Positions 34,684 to 45,429 are shown, counted from the first letter of the stretch. The stretch is DNA of 64,000 nucleotides from Dehalobacterium sp040766325 (GCA_040766325.1 JAXGQR010000002.1:186001-250000), one strand, 5' to 3'. The notes: a model not told the origin generated them from the sequence alone. Numbers and translations: made by a program.

Positions 34684-37600
34684 GCATCTCCAAGGCTCGG
34701 GCATAATAAGATATTTGCAACCGATAACGTTCCCGAATATCTTCACTCTTACCGGGAAGGACATAATCAGTCTTATAGTCCAAGAGGACAAGGCCGTCCT
34801 CTTCCTCAAAATAGCAATCGATCACCCCTTGTAAAAGGATCTTCTCCTCTCGGCAGGTTTCATCCTTCAAATCTGGATATAATTCATGACAAGGTATTTC
34901 TATAAAAAAGGGTACTTCCCGATATACCGCCCGTGCGGATAGAAGCCTTCGGCCCCAAGGGGAGGCTAGAAAAGTGTGGATTTTGACCGGATCTACACAG
35001 GCTGCCTGCTCTGGGGTCAGCAGGTCCTTTGCTTGCATCTCCGCTAGCTGACCAACTATATCTTCTCGTTGGTAATCCAAATGCTGCATGACAAAGTGCA
35101 TAATGGTGCCTTTTTCTGCCCGGCTTAAGCCCTTCTTCTTCTGGAGGAATAAGGGCTTTTGCACTAATGTCACCGGATTTTCCGGGTAGGGCCCGGAGTC
35201 TTCCGTGGCCTCCACCTTAAACCATCTTTTTAATTCTGTCACGGAAACCTTAGCCGGTACCTGGGAGACTTGTTGATGAGGGTAAGTCCAGACTAATCTA
35301 TCCTCCAGTTCGCGAGGAAGAGGGCTGTTTTCTTGAGAGGTCAAGCCATCGAGCCACCGGATAAAATCGTTTTCTTCCTGCTTCTCTTCTTCCCTGAAGG
35401 CAAGAAAATCCTCCTTTTTCCACACCCGAACCTGCCACGATGAAGCATCCGTGAGCAAACTGCTCTCTAAGTCCCTTTCCAGACCTCCCAGTTCCCTTAG
35501 AATATTGCCATCAGGATGTCTGAGTAGTGCCGCTCCAAGCCAATCCAGGTAGCGATTCCCTTTCAAAACTTCATAAGGGGGAAGCTTATTCCCCGTCACT
35601 TGTGCGACGCTGCCCCACCTGGCCAAGGTCTTTTCCAGATTGGACACCACTCCGGTAATAATTAGCTTTTCTTTGGCTCTGGTCATTGCCACATAGAGAA
35701 TGCGCATTTCTTCCGACAAGGTTTCTCTCCTGATTTTCTCCCGAATAGCCTGTTTCGCAGCTGAAGGATAGGACAACCTGAGTTCATGATCCACTACATC
35801 CGGTCCAAAGCCCAAATCCTGATGAAGAAGGATGCTCCCATTTAAATCCTGCAGATTGAATTGTTTGCCACAACCGGAGAGAAAAACCACAGGAAATTCC
35901 AAGCCCTTGCTTTTGTGAATGCTCATAATGCGTACCACGTTATTGTTTTCTCCGAGGATTTTTGCCGCACCCATATCCCCCTGGCTGGTTTTTAATTTGT
36001 CAATAAAATTAATAAAATTAAAGAGACCCTTATAACTGGTTGCTTCAAACTCCCTTGCCCGCTCAAATAAGATGCGTAGATTGGCCTGCCTTTGTTCCCC
36101 TGCCGGCATCGCTCCAACCAGGCTGTAATAGCCGGTCTCCTGATAAAGCTGCCAGATTAAGCGATCCGTGGAAAGAACCTGGGCCGCTTCCTGAAACCTG
36201 GCCAATTGTGCCAAAAACGCAGCAGCTTTTGCCGCCCCCAAGCTTTGGTTACTAAGACTTAAAGCCTGTAAGGCATGAAAAATACAGCCTTTTTGATCTG
36301 ACAAACGCAGTTTTGCCAGTTCATCCGTGGTCATCGCAACAATTGGCGAGCGCAGCACCCCGAGGAGCGGTATATCCTGCAAAGGATTATCAATAATTTG
36401 CAGATAGGATAAAACCACCTGGATTTCCGGTGATTTAAAAAAGCCGGTTCCGGTATCGGCAAAAGACGGTATCCCCCGGCTAGACAACTCCTCCACAAAC
36501 ACATCGGACCATTTTTGCGTCGTGCGTAATAGAATGACGATATCCTTGTATGTCGGTTTTCGATATTGATTTTCCTTCTGATCCCAAACCCCGAAAGTCT
36601 TTCCCTGTTCATGCCCTTGCAGTAAATCCTGAATCCTCTTCGCTACCAGATGAGCCTCCCACTGGATCTTATCCAGCATTTCATCCTCTTCCTCCCAGGA
36701 TCCCTTCTCCGTTTCATCCAGTTCCTGACCTTGACCAAAATCTCCTTGCTCCTCCTGATGATGACCATCTTCCTCCAGAGTCATCAGATGAAATTCCACC
36801 TTTCCCCCAACCGTTAGCGCTGTATCCTCCCCGCAGGGAGCAAAGGAGGCACCAGGATTTAGGGCTTCTTCATCGGTGTAATCCAATTCCCCGACACCAT
36901 GAGACATAATTTGCTTAAAAATAAAATTCGCTCCATGCACCACCTCAATCCGACTACGGAAATTCTTATAAAGCTGGATACAGCGATAAGGATCGCCTTC
37001 TGTCGAAGAGTAATGAAGATACTTATCCAAAAACAATTCCGGTTTAGCCTGTCGAAAACGGTAGATACTTTGTTTCACGTCCCCGACCATAAAAACATTT
37101 GGCCGGCCTACATCCTCCCGGGAAATCATGTGAATAATTGCTTCCTGGACCAAATTACTGTCTTGATACTCATCCACAAGTATCTCTTCTAAGCTCTCTC
37201 GATAACCTAGTGCCGCAAGAGATGGTTCTAAAGAACCATCCTCATTTTTTTGGGTTAAAATATCCAGGCAAAAATGTTCTAGGTCGTTAAAGTCGACTAC
37301 TCCTTTGTGATTTTTCTTGAGGGCATATCGGGCACCGAATTCTTTCACCAGACGGGTCAAGGTCTTAAGCAATGGGTAGATTTTCGCGATATCCCGGAAA
37401 ATTTCTTGGGAAGGCGCCGTACAGAGCTCAGCGCTGATTTTTTTCATACGCTCCTTTACCTTATCCCGAATTCTTTTGGCTTTTTCATGGCGCTCTCGAT
37501 CCCCATTTTTTCCAGCCGGAGACAAGCGGGCATATTTCATATCCTTGAACTCGCGATAAAGGAAATCCCATTTGCCCTTCCGATCTCCCCGGCAAACCTT

Positions 37601-38404
37601 ACCCAATCCTTGAAGTTGGGACAGCTCTTCTTGGAAAATAGCGAGATTTTTTTCCAAACCTACCGCTCCGGTGAGAATTTTTACTCCTGTAGCCATCATC
37701 TCCTCCATCCCGGCCAAATCCAGGGAGACCGTATCAAGGAGGATCTCCCCCCAGGGAGTAGCTCCAAAATCCAGATCCCCTTCCAGGTTGGGAATAAAAA
37801 AGCGTTCCGTCATTGCGGTCAGCCATTCTTCCGGCCAGGGACTGCTTTGGATGAAACGATAAATATTGAGTACCAGATCCTGCAGCGCCTGATCATCACG
37901 ATTTCCGCCATAACAATCCAATAAATTTAAAAACTCAGGATTGTGGTTTTCTTCTTCATAAAGATCTTCAAACAAGCGATCCAGTACATCCAGTTTCATC
38001 AGATTTGCTTCCGTTTCATCAGCAATGCGAAAGTTAGGATCCAGATCAAGATACTGAAAATTGCTGCGTATCACCTCCCGGCAGAAGGAATGGATGGTAG
38101 TAATATGAGCTTTGTTTAACAGAGTAAGTTGTCGGTGCATATTGGAGGATCCTGGGTTTTCCTCCAAAGCTTTGGTAACTGCGGCGGCGATCCTTTCTCT
38201 CATTTCTGCCGCTGCCGCATTGGTAAAGGTGACCACCAAAAGTCTGTCGATATCTACAGGTTGCACCGGATCTGTAATTTTTTTGATAATTCTTTCTACT
38301 AATACGGCAGTCTTCCCCGCCCCTGCCGCCGCTGCCACCAAAAGATTGCAATCTTTAGCCGTAATTGCATCCCATTGTTCATCGGTCCAAGCTTTTTCTG
38401 CCAT
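34616..38404 (-). CDS. addA: ATP-dependent helicase/nuclease subunit A (AddA)
   Basis: 1262-aa UvrD-type helicase plus RecB-type nuclease, the A subunit of the AddAB end-processing and recombination enzyme. Walker A is AAAGAGKTAVLVERI (~residues 25-39), Walker B VDEYQDSN (~405), the helicase motif IHKSKGLEFPVVF (~800), and the nuclease motif LLDYKTDYV near the C-terminus. It starts at the addB stop (TAATG) and is co-transcribed with it. Intact over 3.8 kb, a useful control for sequence quality. The 3' end overlaps the convergent kinase gene. Confidence 0.95.
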   Translation of the reverse strand: MAEKAWTDEQWDAITAKDCNLLVAAAAGAGKTAVLVERIIKKITDPVQPVDIDRLLVVTFTNAAAAEMRERIAAAVTKALEENPGSSNMHRQLTLLNKAHITTIHSFCREVIRSNFQYLDLDPNFRIADETEANLMKLDVLDRLFEDLYEEENHNPEFLNLLDCYGGNRDDQALQDLVLNIYRFIQSSPWPEEWLTAMTERFFIPNLEGDLDFGATPWGEILLDTVSLDLAGMEEMMATGVKILTGAVGLEKNLAIFQEELSQLQGLGKVCRGDRKGKWDFLYREFKDMKYARLSPAGKNGDRERHEKAKRIRDKVKERMKKISAELCTAPSQEIFRDIAKIYPLLKTLTRLVKEFGARYALKKNHKGVVDFNDLEHFCLDILTQKNEDGSLEPSLAALGYRESLEEILVDEYQDSNLVQEAIIHMISREDVGRPNVFMVGDVKQSIYRFRQAKPELFLDKYLHYSSTEGDPYRCIQLYKNFRSRIEVVHGANFIFKQIMSHGVGELDYTDEEALNPGASFAPCGEDTALTVGGKVEFHLMTLEEDGHHQEEQGDFGQGQELDETEKGSWEEEDEMLDKIQWEAHLVAKRIQDLLQGHEQGKTFGVWDQKENQYRKPTYKDIVILLRTTQKWSDVFVEELSSRGIPSFADTGTGFFKSPEIQVVLSYLQIIDNPLQDIPLLGVLRSPIVAMTTDELAKLRLSDQKGCIFHALQALSLSNQSLGAAKAAAFLAQLARFQEAAQVLSTDRLIWQLYQETGYYSLVGAMPAGEQRQANLRILFERAREFEATSYKGLFNFINFIDKLKTSQGDMGAAKILGENNNVVRIMSIHKSKGLEFPVVFLSGCGKQFNLQDLNGSILLHQDLGFGPDVVDHELRLSYPSAAKQAIREKIRRETLSEEMRILYVAMTRAKEKLIITGVVSNLEKTLARWGSVAQVTGNKLPPYEVLKGNRYLDWLGAALLRHPDGNILRELGGLERDLESSLLTDASSWQVRVWKKEDFLAFREEEKQEENDFIRWLDGLTSQENSPLPRELEDRLVWTYPHQQVSQVPAKVSVTELKRWFKVEATEDSGPYPENPVTLVQKPLFLQKKKGLSRAEKGTIMHFVMQHLDYQREDIVGQLAEMQAKDLLTPEQAACVDPVKIHTFLASPWGRRLLSARAVYREVPFFIEIPCHELYPDLKDETCREEKILLQGVIDCYFEEEDGLVLLDYKTDYVLPGKSEDIRERYRLQISYYARALEMLTGKKVKDKVIYLFATGETLCY

Positions 38405-41400
38405 TACTCAGCACCACCCTTCAGCATCTTCCAGATATCTTGATCCTTGCGTTCATAGAATAAACGATAAGTATTTTCCTTGCGCACCGGGTCAAATTGG
38501 CATACGGCAGAAAAGCTGCAATAGGCACAGGAGGTATGGTTTTTTTTCTTATAAGGTTGAATAGAAACATCTCCTTGTATTATCTCGCGGCATAAGCTTT
38601 TGAGCAGATGAGCAACATATTTTCTCAACAACTTAAATTGATCCAATGTCGCGGTCGATGATCGTCCTATAGATCCATCCTTATTGATGCGAGCCGGAAT
38701 GATCAGGGAATCTCCTTCAATCGTTTGATCCATGGCCTTGATTAGTTTTACATCGGCGAGAAGCAGTCCTCTCATTTTTAGTTGTTTCATAATGGCCAGC
38801 TCGATTTCTTCCTCGGTGATTTTGCCATTTTTCTTAATCATCGGGTCATCAATACGAAAATATAGCATCCCTCCGGGTAATAATGGGGAGGATTCTTCCC
38901 AGCCCTTTTGCTCCCAGATGGCACTTAAATAAGTGATTAACTGAATCTGCAGACCGTAATAAACATCTGCTAGTTTAAAATCCTTAGACCCTGATTTATA
39001 ATCTACGATACGCAGATAAGTGCCCTCTTCTGTCTTGTAGGCATCTAACCGGTCAATACGTCCGGTTAATTTGATCCTTTCCCCGGTATCCAACTGGATG
39101 GTGATAGGGAGAAAATCGCCTGCATCGCCAAAAGCCACTTCATAGCCTATAGGATCAAAGCTACTCCTGCGAATATGCTCTGCAATCAGCCACACCGCTC
39201 TGGTCATCACTCTTTTCATCCTGATCGCAAGAGCTGTGTATCGTTTGGAACCGGCAAGACCTGATCCCCGCATCCCATCCAGCAGTTCATCAATAATCAA
39301 AGAGACTTGTTCCCCACACCAGGAACGATCCATGGAACGCCAGGAGTAGTCACCCTTTACCATCAAAAGGGAAAAGCGTTCAATCACCGTGTGCATAAAG
39401 GTGCCCACATCAGGAGGGGTTAAACGATAAATATTTCTTTCCTGAGCCTTTAAGCCATATTGCACATAATAGGCAAAGGGACAGGTGATATATTTTTCTA
39501 ACCGGGAAACACTGGTATAAAAAGGATTACCGAAAAGTGCTGTCATGTTCTCTTTACTTACAGGATGGGCTAGGTTTTGATATAAAAAGGCCGCACGCAA
39601 TGATAAACATTTTTCCCGCCACTCATCTTGGCTTTTAAACCAAAGATATACTTGAGGCCATAGGGGTGAAATCTCCCCACCATCAGCCTTTTGGCGTAGG
39701 ACAGAAACCATATGCTGAAAAGTTATTTTCCTTCCTGTCACCAATTCTTTAGGATCATCATGTGCCATGTTTTCCGGAGAAATATGATTGGACTCTTTAA
39801 TGCCGGGGAATATTTTCCGCAGCCGAGCAATGGTCATGGAAGGGCGCATTGCTCTTCCCTCTCGGTCTGCAATAGGCCAGCTTAAACGCAAATATTTCTC
39901 CGGAATCGTCAGAGCACGGTAGATTAGGTATTGTTCATCAAAAGCCTTCTTTCGGGTATCCCCGGCCAGCTCGATGCCGGCCCGAGTAAATAAATCTCGA
40001 TCCATATCGGACAAAATCCCCTCCTCCATCCCAGAGGCGGGAAACACTCCATCATTCATGCCCAGAATGAATAAAGCCTGGATCTCATGGCTTTTGGATC
40101 GTTCAACATTACCTACCAAAACCTGGTCTAGGGAGGGTGGTACCAAGCCCACCTGGTATTCTGCCAATCCAATCTTCAAAATGTTATAAAACCGTTCCAA
40201 ACCAAAGGTTTCCTCACCCATTACCTCTACCGTCTGATCAAAAATTTCCATGACAATATTCCACACCTGACCATACTCATTAGCGAGATTCAAATCGCCC
40301 TTCTTTCTGAAACGGTCAATACAAGTTTCAATGCGCTCCGGCACTCCAAGCCGTAAGAGAAAATGATATAAAGCGCTGCAAATTTCTTCCGCGCTCCTTC
40401 TTCCCTTTGTCATTTCACGAAAAGCGCGGAGGGGGGTTACGATTTGAAGCCGAATACGATTGATTTCATCAAAGCTCTCTTTTTCATAATCAGATTCACC
40501 TTCAACCGGTAAAAATTTAGTGCTCATGCGCCACTCCTGTCCGTCCGTCCAGCGCCGACCCCTGATCCCGCAAGCGAGCACATAGTTTTCTAAAATATTG
40601 ATATCATTACCGGTCACATCGGTCAATCCGGTTTTAAGGTAACTGAATACATCCTCATAAGTCCAATTATTAATAAACAGATCCAGCATTGATAAAATCA
40701 AGCGTACTAACGGGTGGTTGGTAATATCAATTTTCCGATCGATGAAGCAGGGGATCTCATATTCATCAAAGATCACCTGAATCAATTGTTCATAATTGGT
40801 CAGGTTGCTTACCACCACGCCTATATCCCGAAAGCGCAGTCCATGATCCCTACATAAGGAAAGAATCTCCCGAGCCGCTCCTTCTATCTCAGAGAAAATA
40901 TCGGCATATGAGGCTAAAGCAATATCCTCAGTGGCATCAGTGAAAGTACGACAGGGGTACTCATTTAAGTTCTTCTCTAGATGGGCCAGTTCCGGACTGT
41001 TTCTAAATCGAAATAAGGGCTGCTCCTCCAATAAGACAGATGGTTCCATGACAATTCCCTGCTCCAGGGCATATTTTCTCAACCTTCGGTAAACCTGCTT
41101 TACCCCGAAAAAAACATCATTGCCTTGATGTTTTCCCCTTGCCCCTAATTCATCTGTACAAAGACTGACATTAACCCGGCGGCCCTTTTGCAGCAGTTTT
41201 TCCAGCACCAAAAATTCCTGAGGGGTAAAACCGGTAAATCCATCTACCCAGATCTCCCCACCGTCATAGAGGTCTGTTTCCTGCAACTTCTTCCCGGCCA
41301 TAGTCAGATCGTCATCCGAATCCCGATATCGTGCGACAAGATTTTCTTCAAAGGTAGCATAAATAGCATGTAATTCCTGCAATTTTTCTTTAAGAGCTTG

Positions 41401-41847
41401 ATCGCCTACTAAACTTGCGCCGAATTCCTCCAGCATTTGAGGTGTTACCTGATAACGTTTAAATTCACTGATTAAGGTGGATAATGTATTGATAAAACCA
41501 TGGCGCTCAGCCGATTTGGCAAAATAGGAAAACCGGCTTTTCATTTTATCCATGATGCGATAAAGCAGCATACACTTCCCTGCCATATGAATATGGGGAT
41601 AAGTTATCCCTCCTACCTGGTTAAAAATACGGAAGGCCATACGTTGAAAGCTTAAAACCTGGGTTTGCATACTCCCCCCTCGACCTAAGATCCTAATTAA
41701 GTCCTTCTCAGCCTGAAAGGTAAATTGTTCCGGTACTAAGAGAATCAAAGGATAAGAGACTTTCTCTTCAATTCGTGCTTTTATTTCTTCCATGCAGTAG
41801 CGGGTTTTGCCGCTTCCCGCCCTGCCATAAATAAATCTTAGACTCAT
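38404..41847 (-). CDS. addB: ATP-dependent helicase/nuclease subunit B (AddB)
   Basis: About 1147-aa partner of AddA. It has the N-terminal ATP-binding motif YGRAGSGKT, an inactivated helicase-like body, and a C-terminal nuclease with VDYKSGSKDF (~residue 990). The iron-sulfur staple cysteines are seen as CPFAYYVQYG (~800) and CAYCSFSAVC near the end. Start: ATG 41847 gives the family N-terminus MSLRFIYGRAG and has GGAG at suitable distance; the ATG five codons upstream does not. First gene of addB-addA. Confidence 0.94.
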   Translation of the reverse strand: MSLRFIYGRAGSGKTRYCMEEIKARIEEKVSYPLILLVPEQFTFQAEKDLIRILGRGGSMQTQVLSFQRMAFRIFNQVGGITYPHIHMAGKCMLLYRIMDKMKSRFSYFAKSAERHGFINTLSTLISEFKRYQVTPQMLEEFGASLVGDQALKEKLQELHAIYATFEENLVARYRDSDDDLTMAGKKLQETDLYDGGEIWVDGFTGFTPQEFLVLEKLLQKGRRVNVSLCTDELGARGKHQGNDVFFGVKQVYRRLRKYALEQGIVMEPSVLLEEQPLFRFRNSPELAHLEKNLNEYPCRTFTDATEDIALASYADIFSEIEGAAREILSLCRDHGLRFRDIGVVVSNLTNYEQLIQVIFDEYEIPCFIDRKIDITNHPLVRLILSMLDLFINNWTYEDVFSYLKTGLTDVTGNDINILENYVLACGIRGRRWTDGQEWRMSTKFLPVEGESDYEKESFDEINRIRLQIVTPLRAFREMTKGRRSAEEICSALYHFLLRLGVPERIETCIDRFRKKGDLNLANEYGQVWNIVMEIFDQTVEVMGEETFGLERFYNILKIGLAEYQVGLVPPSLDQVLVGNVERSKSHEIQALFILGMNDGVFPASGMEEGILSDMDRDLFTRAGIELAGDTRKKAFDEQYLIYRALTIPEKYLRLSWPIADREGRAMRPSMTIARLRKIFPGIKESNHISPENMAHDDPKELVTGRKITFQHMVSVLRQKADGGEISPLWPQVYLWFKSQDEWREKCLSLRAAFLYQNLAHPVSKENMTALFGNPFYTSVSRLEKYITCPFAYYVQYGLKAQERNIYRLTPPDVGTFMHTVIERFSLLMVKGDYSWRSMDRSWCGEQVSLIIDELLDGMRGSGLAGSKRYTALAIRMKRVMTRAVWLIAEHIRRSSFDPIGYEVAFGDAGDFLPITIQLDTGERIKLTGRIDRLDAYKTEEGTYLRIVDYKSGSKDFKLADVYYGLQIQLITYLSAIWEQKGWEESSPLLPGGMLYFRIDDPMIKKNGKITEEEIELAIMKQLKMRGLLLADVKLIKAMDQTIEGDSLIIPARINKDGSIGRSSTATLDQFKLLRKYVAHLLKSLCREIIQGDVSIQPYKKKNHTSCAYCSFSAVCQFDPVRKENTYRLFYERKDQDIWKMLKGGAE

Positions 41848-42123
41848 AATCTGAAACTCCATTTCTTAAGAAAACAAAAATTTATTTTTTAATTAATCTA
41901 CTATTTCGACAGTCCGATTCCCCATCCTTCATATACGGGAAATTTACAATTGTTGCATGGTATGTATTAAAATTAATATAACTTATGTGTAATGTCTATC
42001 ATTGATAATATGTATTTTACTTATTTATCTTTGTCCTTTATACTTTACTTAAGCATAAGATTCAAAGCGAATAGATATTGATATTGATAAAATATTATGA
42101 TTATTAAAATAGGAGGCTTTTCA

Positions 42124-42219
42124 ATGGGTGAAAATTTATTAGCATTCACAGGTCTGGTAATTATTGTATGTTCCTTATTGGCTAATATTAAATTAAGGTT
42201 TAATCAGACAAAAATCTAA
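42124..42219 (+). CDS. 31-residue single-helix membrane peptide
   Basis: An ATG with AGGAGG at ideal spacing (nine bases) opens a 31-codon frame encoding one membrane helix (LLAFTGLVIIVCSLLA) with a basic C-terminal tail (KLRFNQTKI). Its stop lies inside the left arm of a long terminator, so the transcript is exactly gene-sized. No homologue is recognised. The combination of strong RBS, helix and terminator argues that it is a real small protein. Confidence 0.55.
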   Translation: MGENLLAFTGLVIIVCSLLANIKLRFNQTKI

Positions 42220-42264
42220 AAGGCTATCTAAATTTTATCTTTAGATAGCCTTTTAGATTTTTGT
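42208..42264. terminator. 25-bp perfect inverted repeat, bidirectional terminator
   Basis: Arms 42208-42232 and 42240-42264 are exactly complementary over 25 bp (core AAAAGGCTATCTAAA) with a 7-nt loop and T-rich ends on both strands. It terminates both the 31-residue peptide gene (plus) and the tct operon (minus). Confidence 0.9.
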
Positions 42265-42293
42265 TTTAATCTGACTCCTGCTCCGGGAATTTA

Positions 42294-43289
42294 TTAATTC
42301 TTGACAAAACCATATTTATCTAATAATGCTCTAATGGCGGGTTCTCTGGCCTCCATCTCTGCTTTTACATCACCACCTGGAATAAATAGCAAATCTGCTC
42401 CAGCCTTTTCCATCTCAGCAATATATTCCGGATCATTGGCTGCTTTAGTAAAGGCATCTTCTAATATTTGGATAACTTCCGGGGGAGTTCCTTTCAATGC
42501 TGCAACACCTCGATCAGTGCTCATTACAACATCATATCCCTGCTCCTTAAATGTTGGGATATCAGGAACAAACTTATGTCTTTCTTCCGTCGCAACTCCC
42601 AAAATTCTTACTTCACTACCTAAGCGATACATATCAGAAAGATTTCCTGAGTTTATATCAATGTGGCCTCCTTGAATAGCAGCTGAAGCATCTGCAGCTC
42701 CTTTAAAAGGCATTGTCTTCAGCTCTATGCCTGCGACATCTTCAAACTGCAATTGAGCTAAATGTTGTCCCACATATAGCCCGGCATTTCCAATAGTGAT
42801 TGCACCCGGTCTAGCTTTTGCGTCTTCAACAACATCCTGTAAGGTCTGATACTTGCTATCTGCTCTTACCGCAAATACCACCGGATCCCATCCCCAATTC
42901 ATTACCGGTTCGAAAGTATCCATATTAAACTGCGTATCCCCTACCATCGGTTGAGCAATAATATGGGGGAGATTGTATACGGCAAGAGTATATCCATCGG
43001 GTTCAACACCGGCAAAGTGATTCCAGCCCACCTGACCTCCGGCTCCTGCCATATTTACAACGGCTATTGTTTGACCCAAATGTTCCTGCACATATTTTGA
43101 TAAAATTCTGGCCTGGGTATCCGTAGCAGCACCTGCTGAGTAAGAAACAATCAGTTGAATAGGCTTAGTTGGGTAATCGATAGCCGCATTATCCCCTGAA
43201 CTACCACCACTATTGCTACCACACCCCACTAAACTAAAAATTGCAATACCACACACCAGCGCCAATACAATCCACTTTTTAAATTTCAC
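42294..43289 (-). CDS. tctC: Tripartite tricarboxylate transporter-type binding lipoprotein (TctC)
   Basis: 331-aa periplasmic-type solute-binding protein anchored as a lipoprotein: signal peptide WIVLALVCGIAIFSLVGC with lipobox LVGC. Family features include YPTKPIQLIVSYSAGAATD and GGQVGWNHFA. GTG 43289 with AGGAGG eight bases upstream is the start; an open extension of 37 codons upstream overlaps tctB and is rejected. In this operon the ligand is predicted to be a sulfonated carboxylate such as sulfoacetate (inference from neighbours). Last gene of the operon. Confidence 0.88.
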   Translation of the reverse strand: MKFKKWIVLALVCGIAIFSLVGCGSNSGGSSGDNAAIDYPTKPIQLIVSYSAGAATDTQARILSKYVQEHLGQTIAVVNMAGAGGQVGWNHFAGVEPDGYTLAVYNLPHIIAQPMVGDTQFNMDTFEPVMNWGWDPVVFAVRADSKYQTLQDVVEDAKARPGAITIGNAGLYVGQHLAQLQFEDVAGIELKTMPFKGAADASAAIQGGHIDINSGNLSDMYRLGSEVRILGVATEERHKFVPDIPTFKEQGYDVVMSTDRGVAALKGTPPEVIQILEDAFTKAANDPEYIAEMEKAGADLLFIPGGDVKAEMEAREPAIRALLDKYGFVKN

Positions 43290-43308
43290 ATAAATCTCCT
43301 CCTTATTT

Positions 43309-43773
43309 TTAAATAAATAACCCCGTCGGGGTGGGAACCCCAAGAAACTGTGTAAAAATACCGTATAGAATGGCCACAAAAAACAGAGATACAAAGGCAT
43401 CTTTAATTTTCAGTTGAGACAAAGTAATTTGCTTGGAACGAACAAGTCCAGGAATAATCGTTAAGAAAATGAATGTGCTGACATAGAAGCCAATTCGGGG
43501 AATAGCAAAAACAAAGCCTAATGTTATTCCAAATATGACAGCAAACCATATAATCAATGACCTATTAAAATAAAAGTTGCCGACGGTTTCAATTTTGTGA
43601 GGAAAAATTAAATTAATAAACCCAAAAATGATCGTCAAAACCAGAATAATCCTGGGAAAGATAGCCACTTCAGTGGGGAAATCTTTAGAAATCAGTAAAA
43701 AAAAAACTATGGCAACGATAACAAGTCCAATGGAAAAAATACGATCTATCGTAATTCTTTTTACAGATTTCAT
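43309..43773 (-). CDS. tctB: Tripartite tricarboxylate transporter small membrane subunit (TctB)
   Basis: 154-aa protein with four hydrophobic helices (e.g. IGLVIVAIVFFLLIS, FIFLTIIPGLV), the standard TctB layout between tctA and tctC. Its ATG overlaps the restored tctA stop as ATGA, which supports the corrected tctA reading. Intact. Confidence 0.82.
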   Translation of the reverse strand: MKSVKRITIDRIFSIGLVIVAIVFFLLISKDFPTEVAIFPRIILVLTIIFGFINLIFPHKIETVGNFYFNRSLIIWFAVIFGITLGFVFAIPRIGFYVSTFIFLTIIPGLVRSKQITLSQLKIKDAFVSLFFVAILYGIFTQFLGVPTPTGLFI

Positions 43774-45326
43774 CCTAATTCAGCTGCATCCTCACTTTTT
43801 ATTTCTTCTATTAATTCACTTGTTTTCTGAGCAGAACTCCGTCTCTGAAGCCAGATTGTTGAGCCAATAGACAGGATGCATAGGGTAATCATAACCATTG
43901 ATAATCGGACTTAAAAATAGGTAGGAAAAATGAACCTGCCGCCTCGCCTGCCCGGATCGACAAGAGAAGCCTTCTTCTGCATAACTGCCTAAGATTAATC
44001 CCAAATTAAAAACGCCGGCAGAAACTCCCACCTTAAGAAGCAGAAACATGCCAATCCCCAAAGCCACCATAATCAACACATCACTGTAACTATTTTGGGT
44101 AGCAAAGGATCCAATGACAAAGAACAATAATCGCCGGCACCAAATAATGTTGAGGAACCAACAAAACCTTACTGAAATATTGTCCTCCCAAAATACCCAG
44201 CACCACCATAACAAGTTGGGCTATAAAGCATGCCAAAAATAAGTATAAGAGACATCAGCATAAGTAGTAAAAAGCTCAGGACCCGGCCACAACCCATGAA
44301 TTAGAAGCCCTCCTAACAGTACGGCCGCCGTGGGACTGCCAGGGATACCTATGGTTAAAAGTGGTATCAATGACCCTCCTACCATAGCATTATTCGAACT
44401 TTCTGCGGCAATAAGCCCTTCAGGATGTCCTGTTCCAAATAAATCCTTTTTTTTAGAACTTCTTTTTGCTTCATTGTAAGCCATTAATGAAGCCACCTGA
44501 CCTCCAGCCCCGGGAACAATGCCAACAATAGCACCAATGGCGCTGCCTAGAGAAAGGGCTCTCATACTTTCCTTAATATTTTTCAACGCCATCTTTAAAC
44601 TTCCTTTTTTTCGGCCTGTGTATAAATATTCCTTTTTTGAGCTATCGGATGAATAAAGCTCTTCAATGTAAGAAAGACATTGGGATAGGGCAAACATACC
44701 AATTAAAGCTGCGACTAAGGATATCCCCCCTATCAGTCCAATGGCACCAAAAGTAAAGCGTTCAGTACCGCTGATAGTACTAATCCCAACCGTACTTAGC
44801 ACGAGCCCAATCGAACCACCTATGAGCCCTTTTACAATGGATTTGTCGGAAAGACTAGCAATAATTGTGATACCGAAAATAGCCACCCAAAGCTTTCTGC
44901 CGGACCAAATTTTAACGAAAAAGCGGCCAAAGGTGGTGCAAAGAGCAGAAGCAGAATAATACCAAAAATCCCACCAATCCCAGAAGAAAGAACCGATAAA
45001 TATAAGGCTCTTTCCGCATCTCCTTTTTTTGCCATGGGACTGCCGTCAAACATGGTGGCAATTGAGGCCGGTGCACCGGGGACATTCAACAAAATTGCGG
45101 CAACAGAGCCTCCATAAACAGACCCTGTGTAAATACCGCCTAGAAAGATCAATCCGGTAGCCGGATCCATTTTAAATGTCATGGGAACCAATAAAGCAAC
45201 ACCCATTGTAGGAGTTAAACCCGGTATTGCACCAATAATTATGCCGAAACCAACTCCCACAACCAAGTACAATATTGTACTTGGTTGGATAAGATTCACA
45301 AAAATACTAATAAGATCTATCTCCAC
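43770..45326 (-). pseudogene. tctA: Tripartite tricarboxylate transporter large membrane subunit (TctA), about five frameshifts
   Basis: Concatenated frames give a full-length (~518 codon) TctA: N-terminal GAIPGLTPTMGVALLVP and LNVPGAPASIATMFDG, central VPGAGGQVASLMAYN and IPGSPTAAVLLGG, C-terminal LGLILGSYAEEG. Breaks are near 44890 (one T short in CTTTGGG), 44237 (one T short), ~44118 (one base short before VIGSFATQN), ~43968 and ~43896. The final restored frame ends LSIGSTIWLQRRSS...AAELG with a TGA overlapping the tctB ATG. Five indels in 1.5 kb, beside intact tctB, tctC and ligase beta genes, suggest decay or a badly resolved stretch. Confidence 0.85.
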
Positions 45327-45429
45327 GGTATCTCCTCCGTTTTATGTTATTCTTACATAACCTTATGTCCATGGAATATTTTATGATGGTTTTTGTAGCC
45401 ACAATAATCATTATTTTTTCTGACAACAT

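Noticed and set aside
37307..37924. 205-codon plus-strand frame
   Set aside because: Fully antisense to addA, whose motifs are complete; composition is that of a shadow frame.
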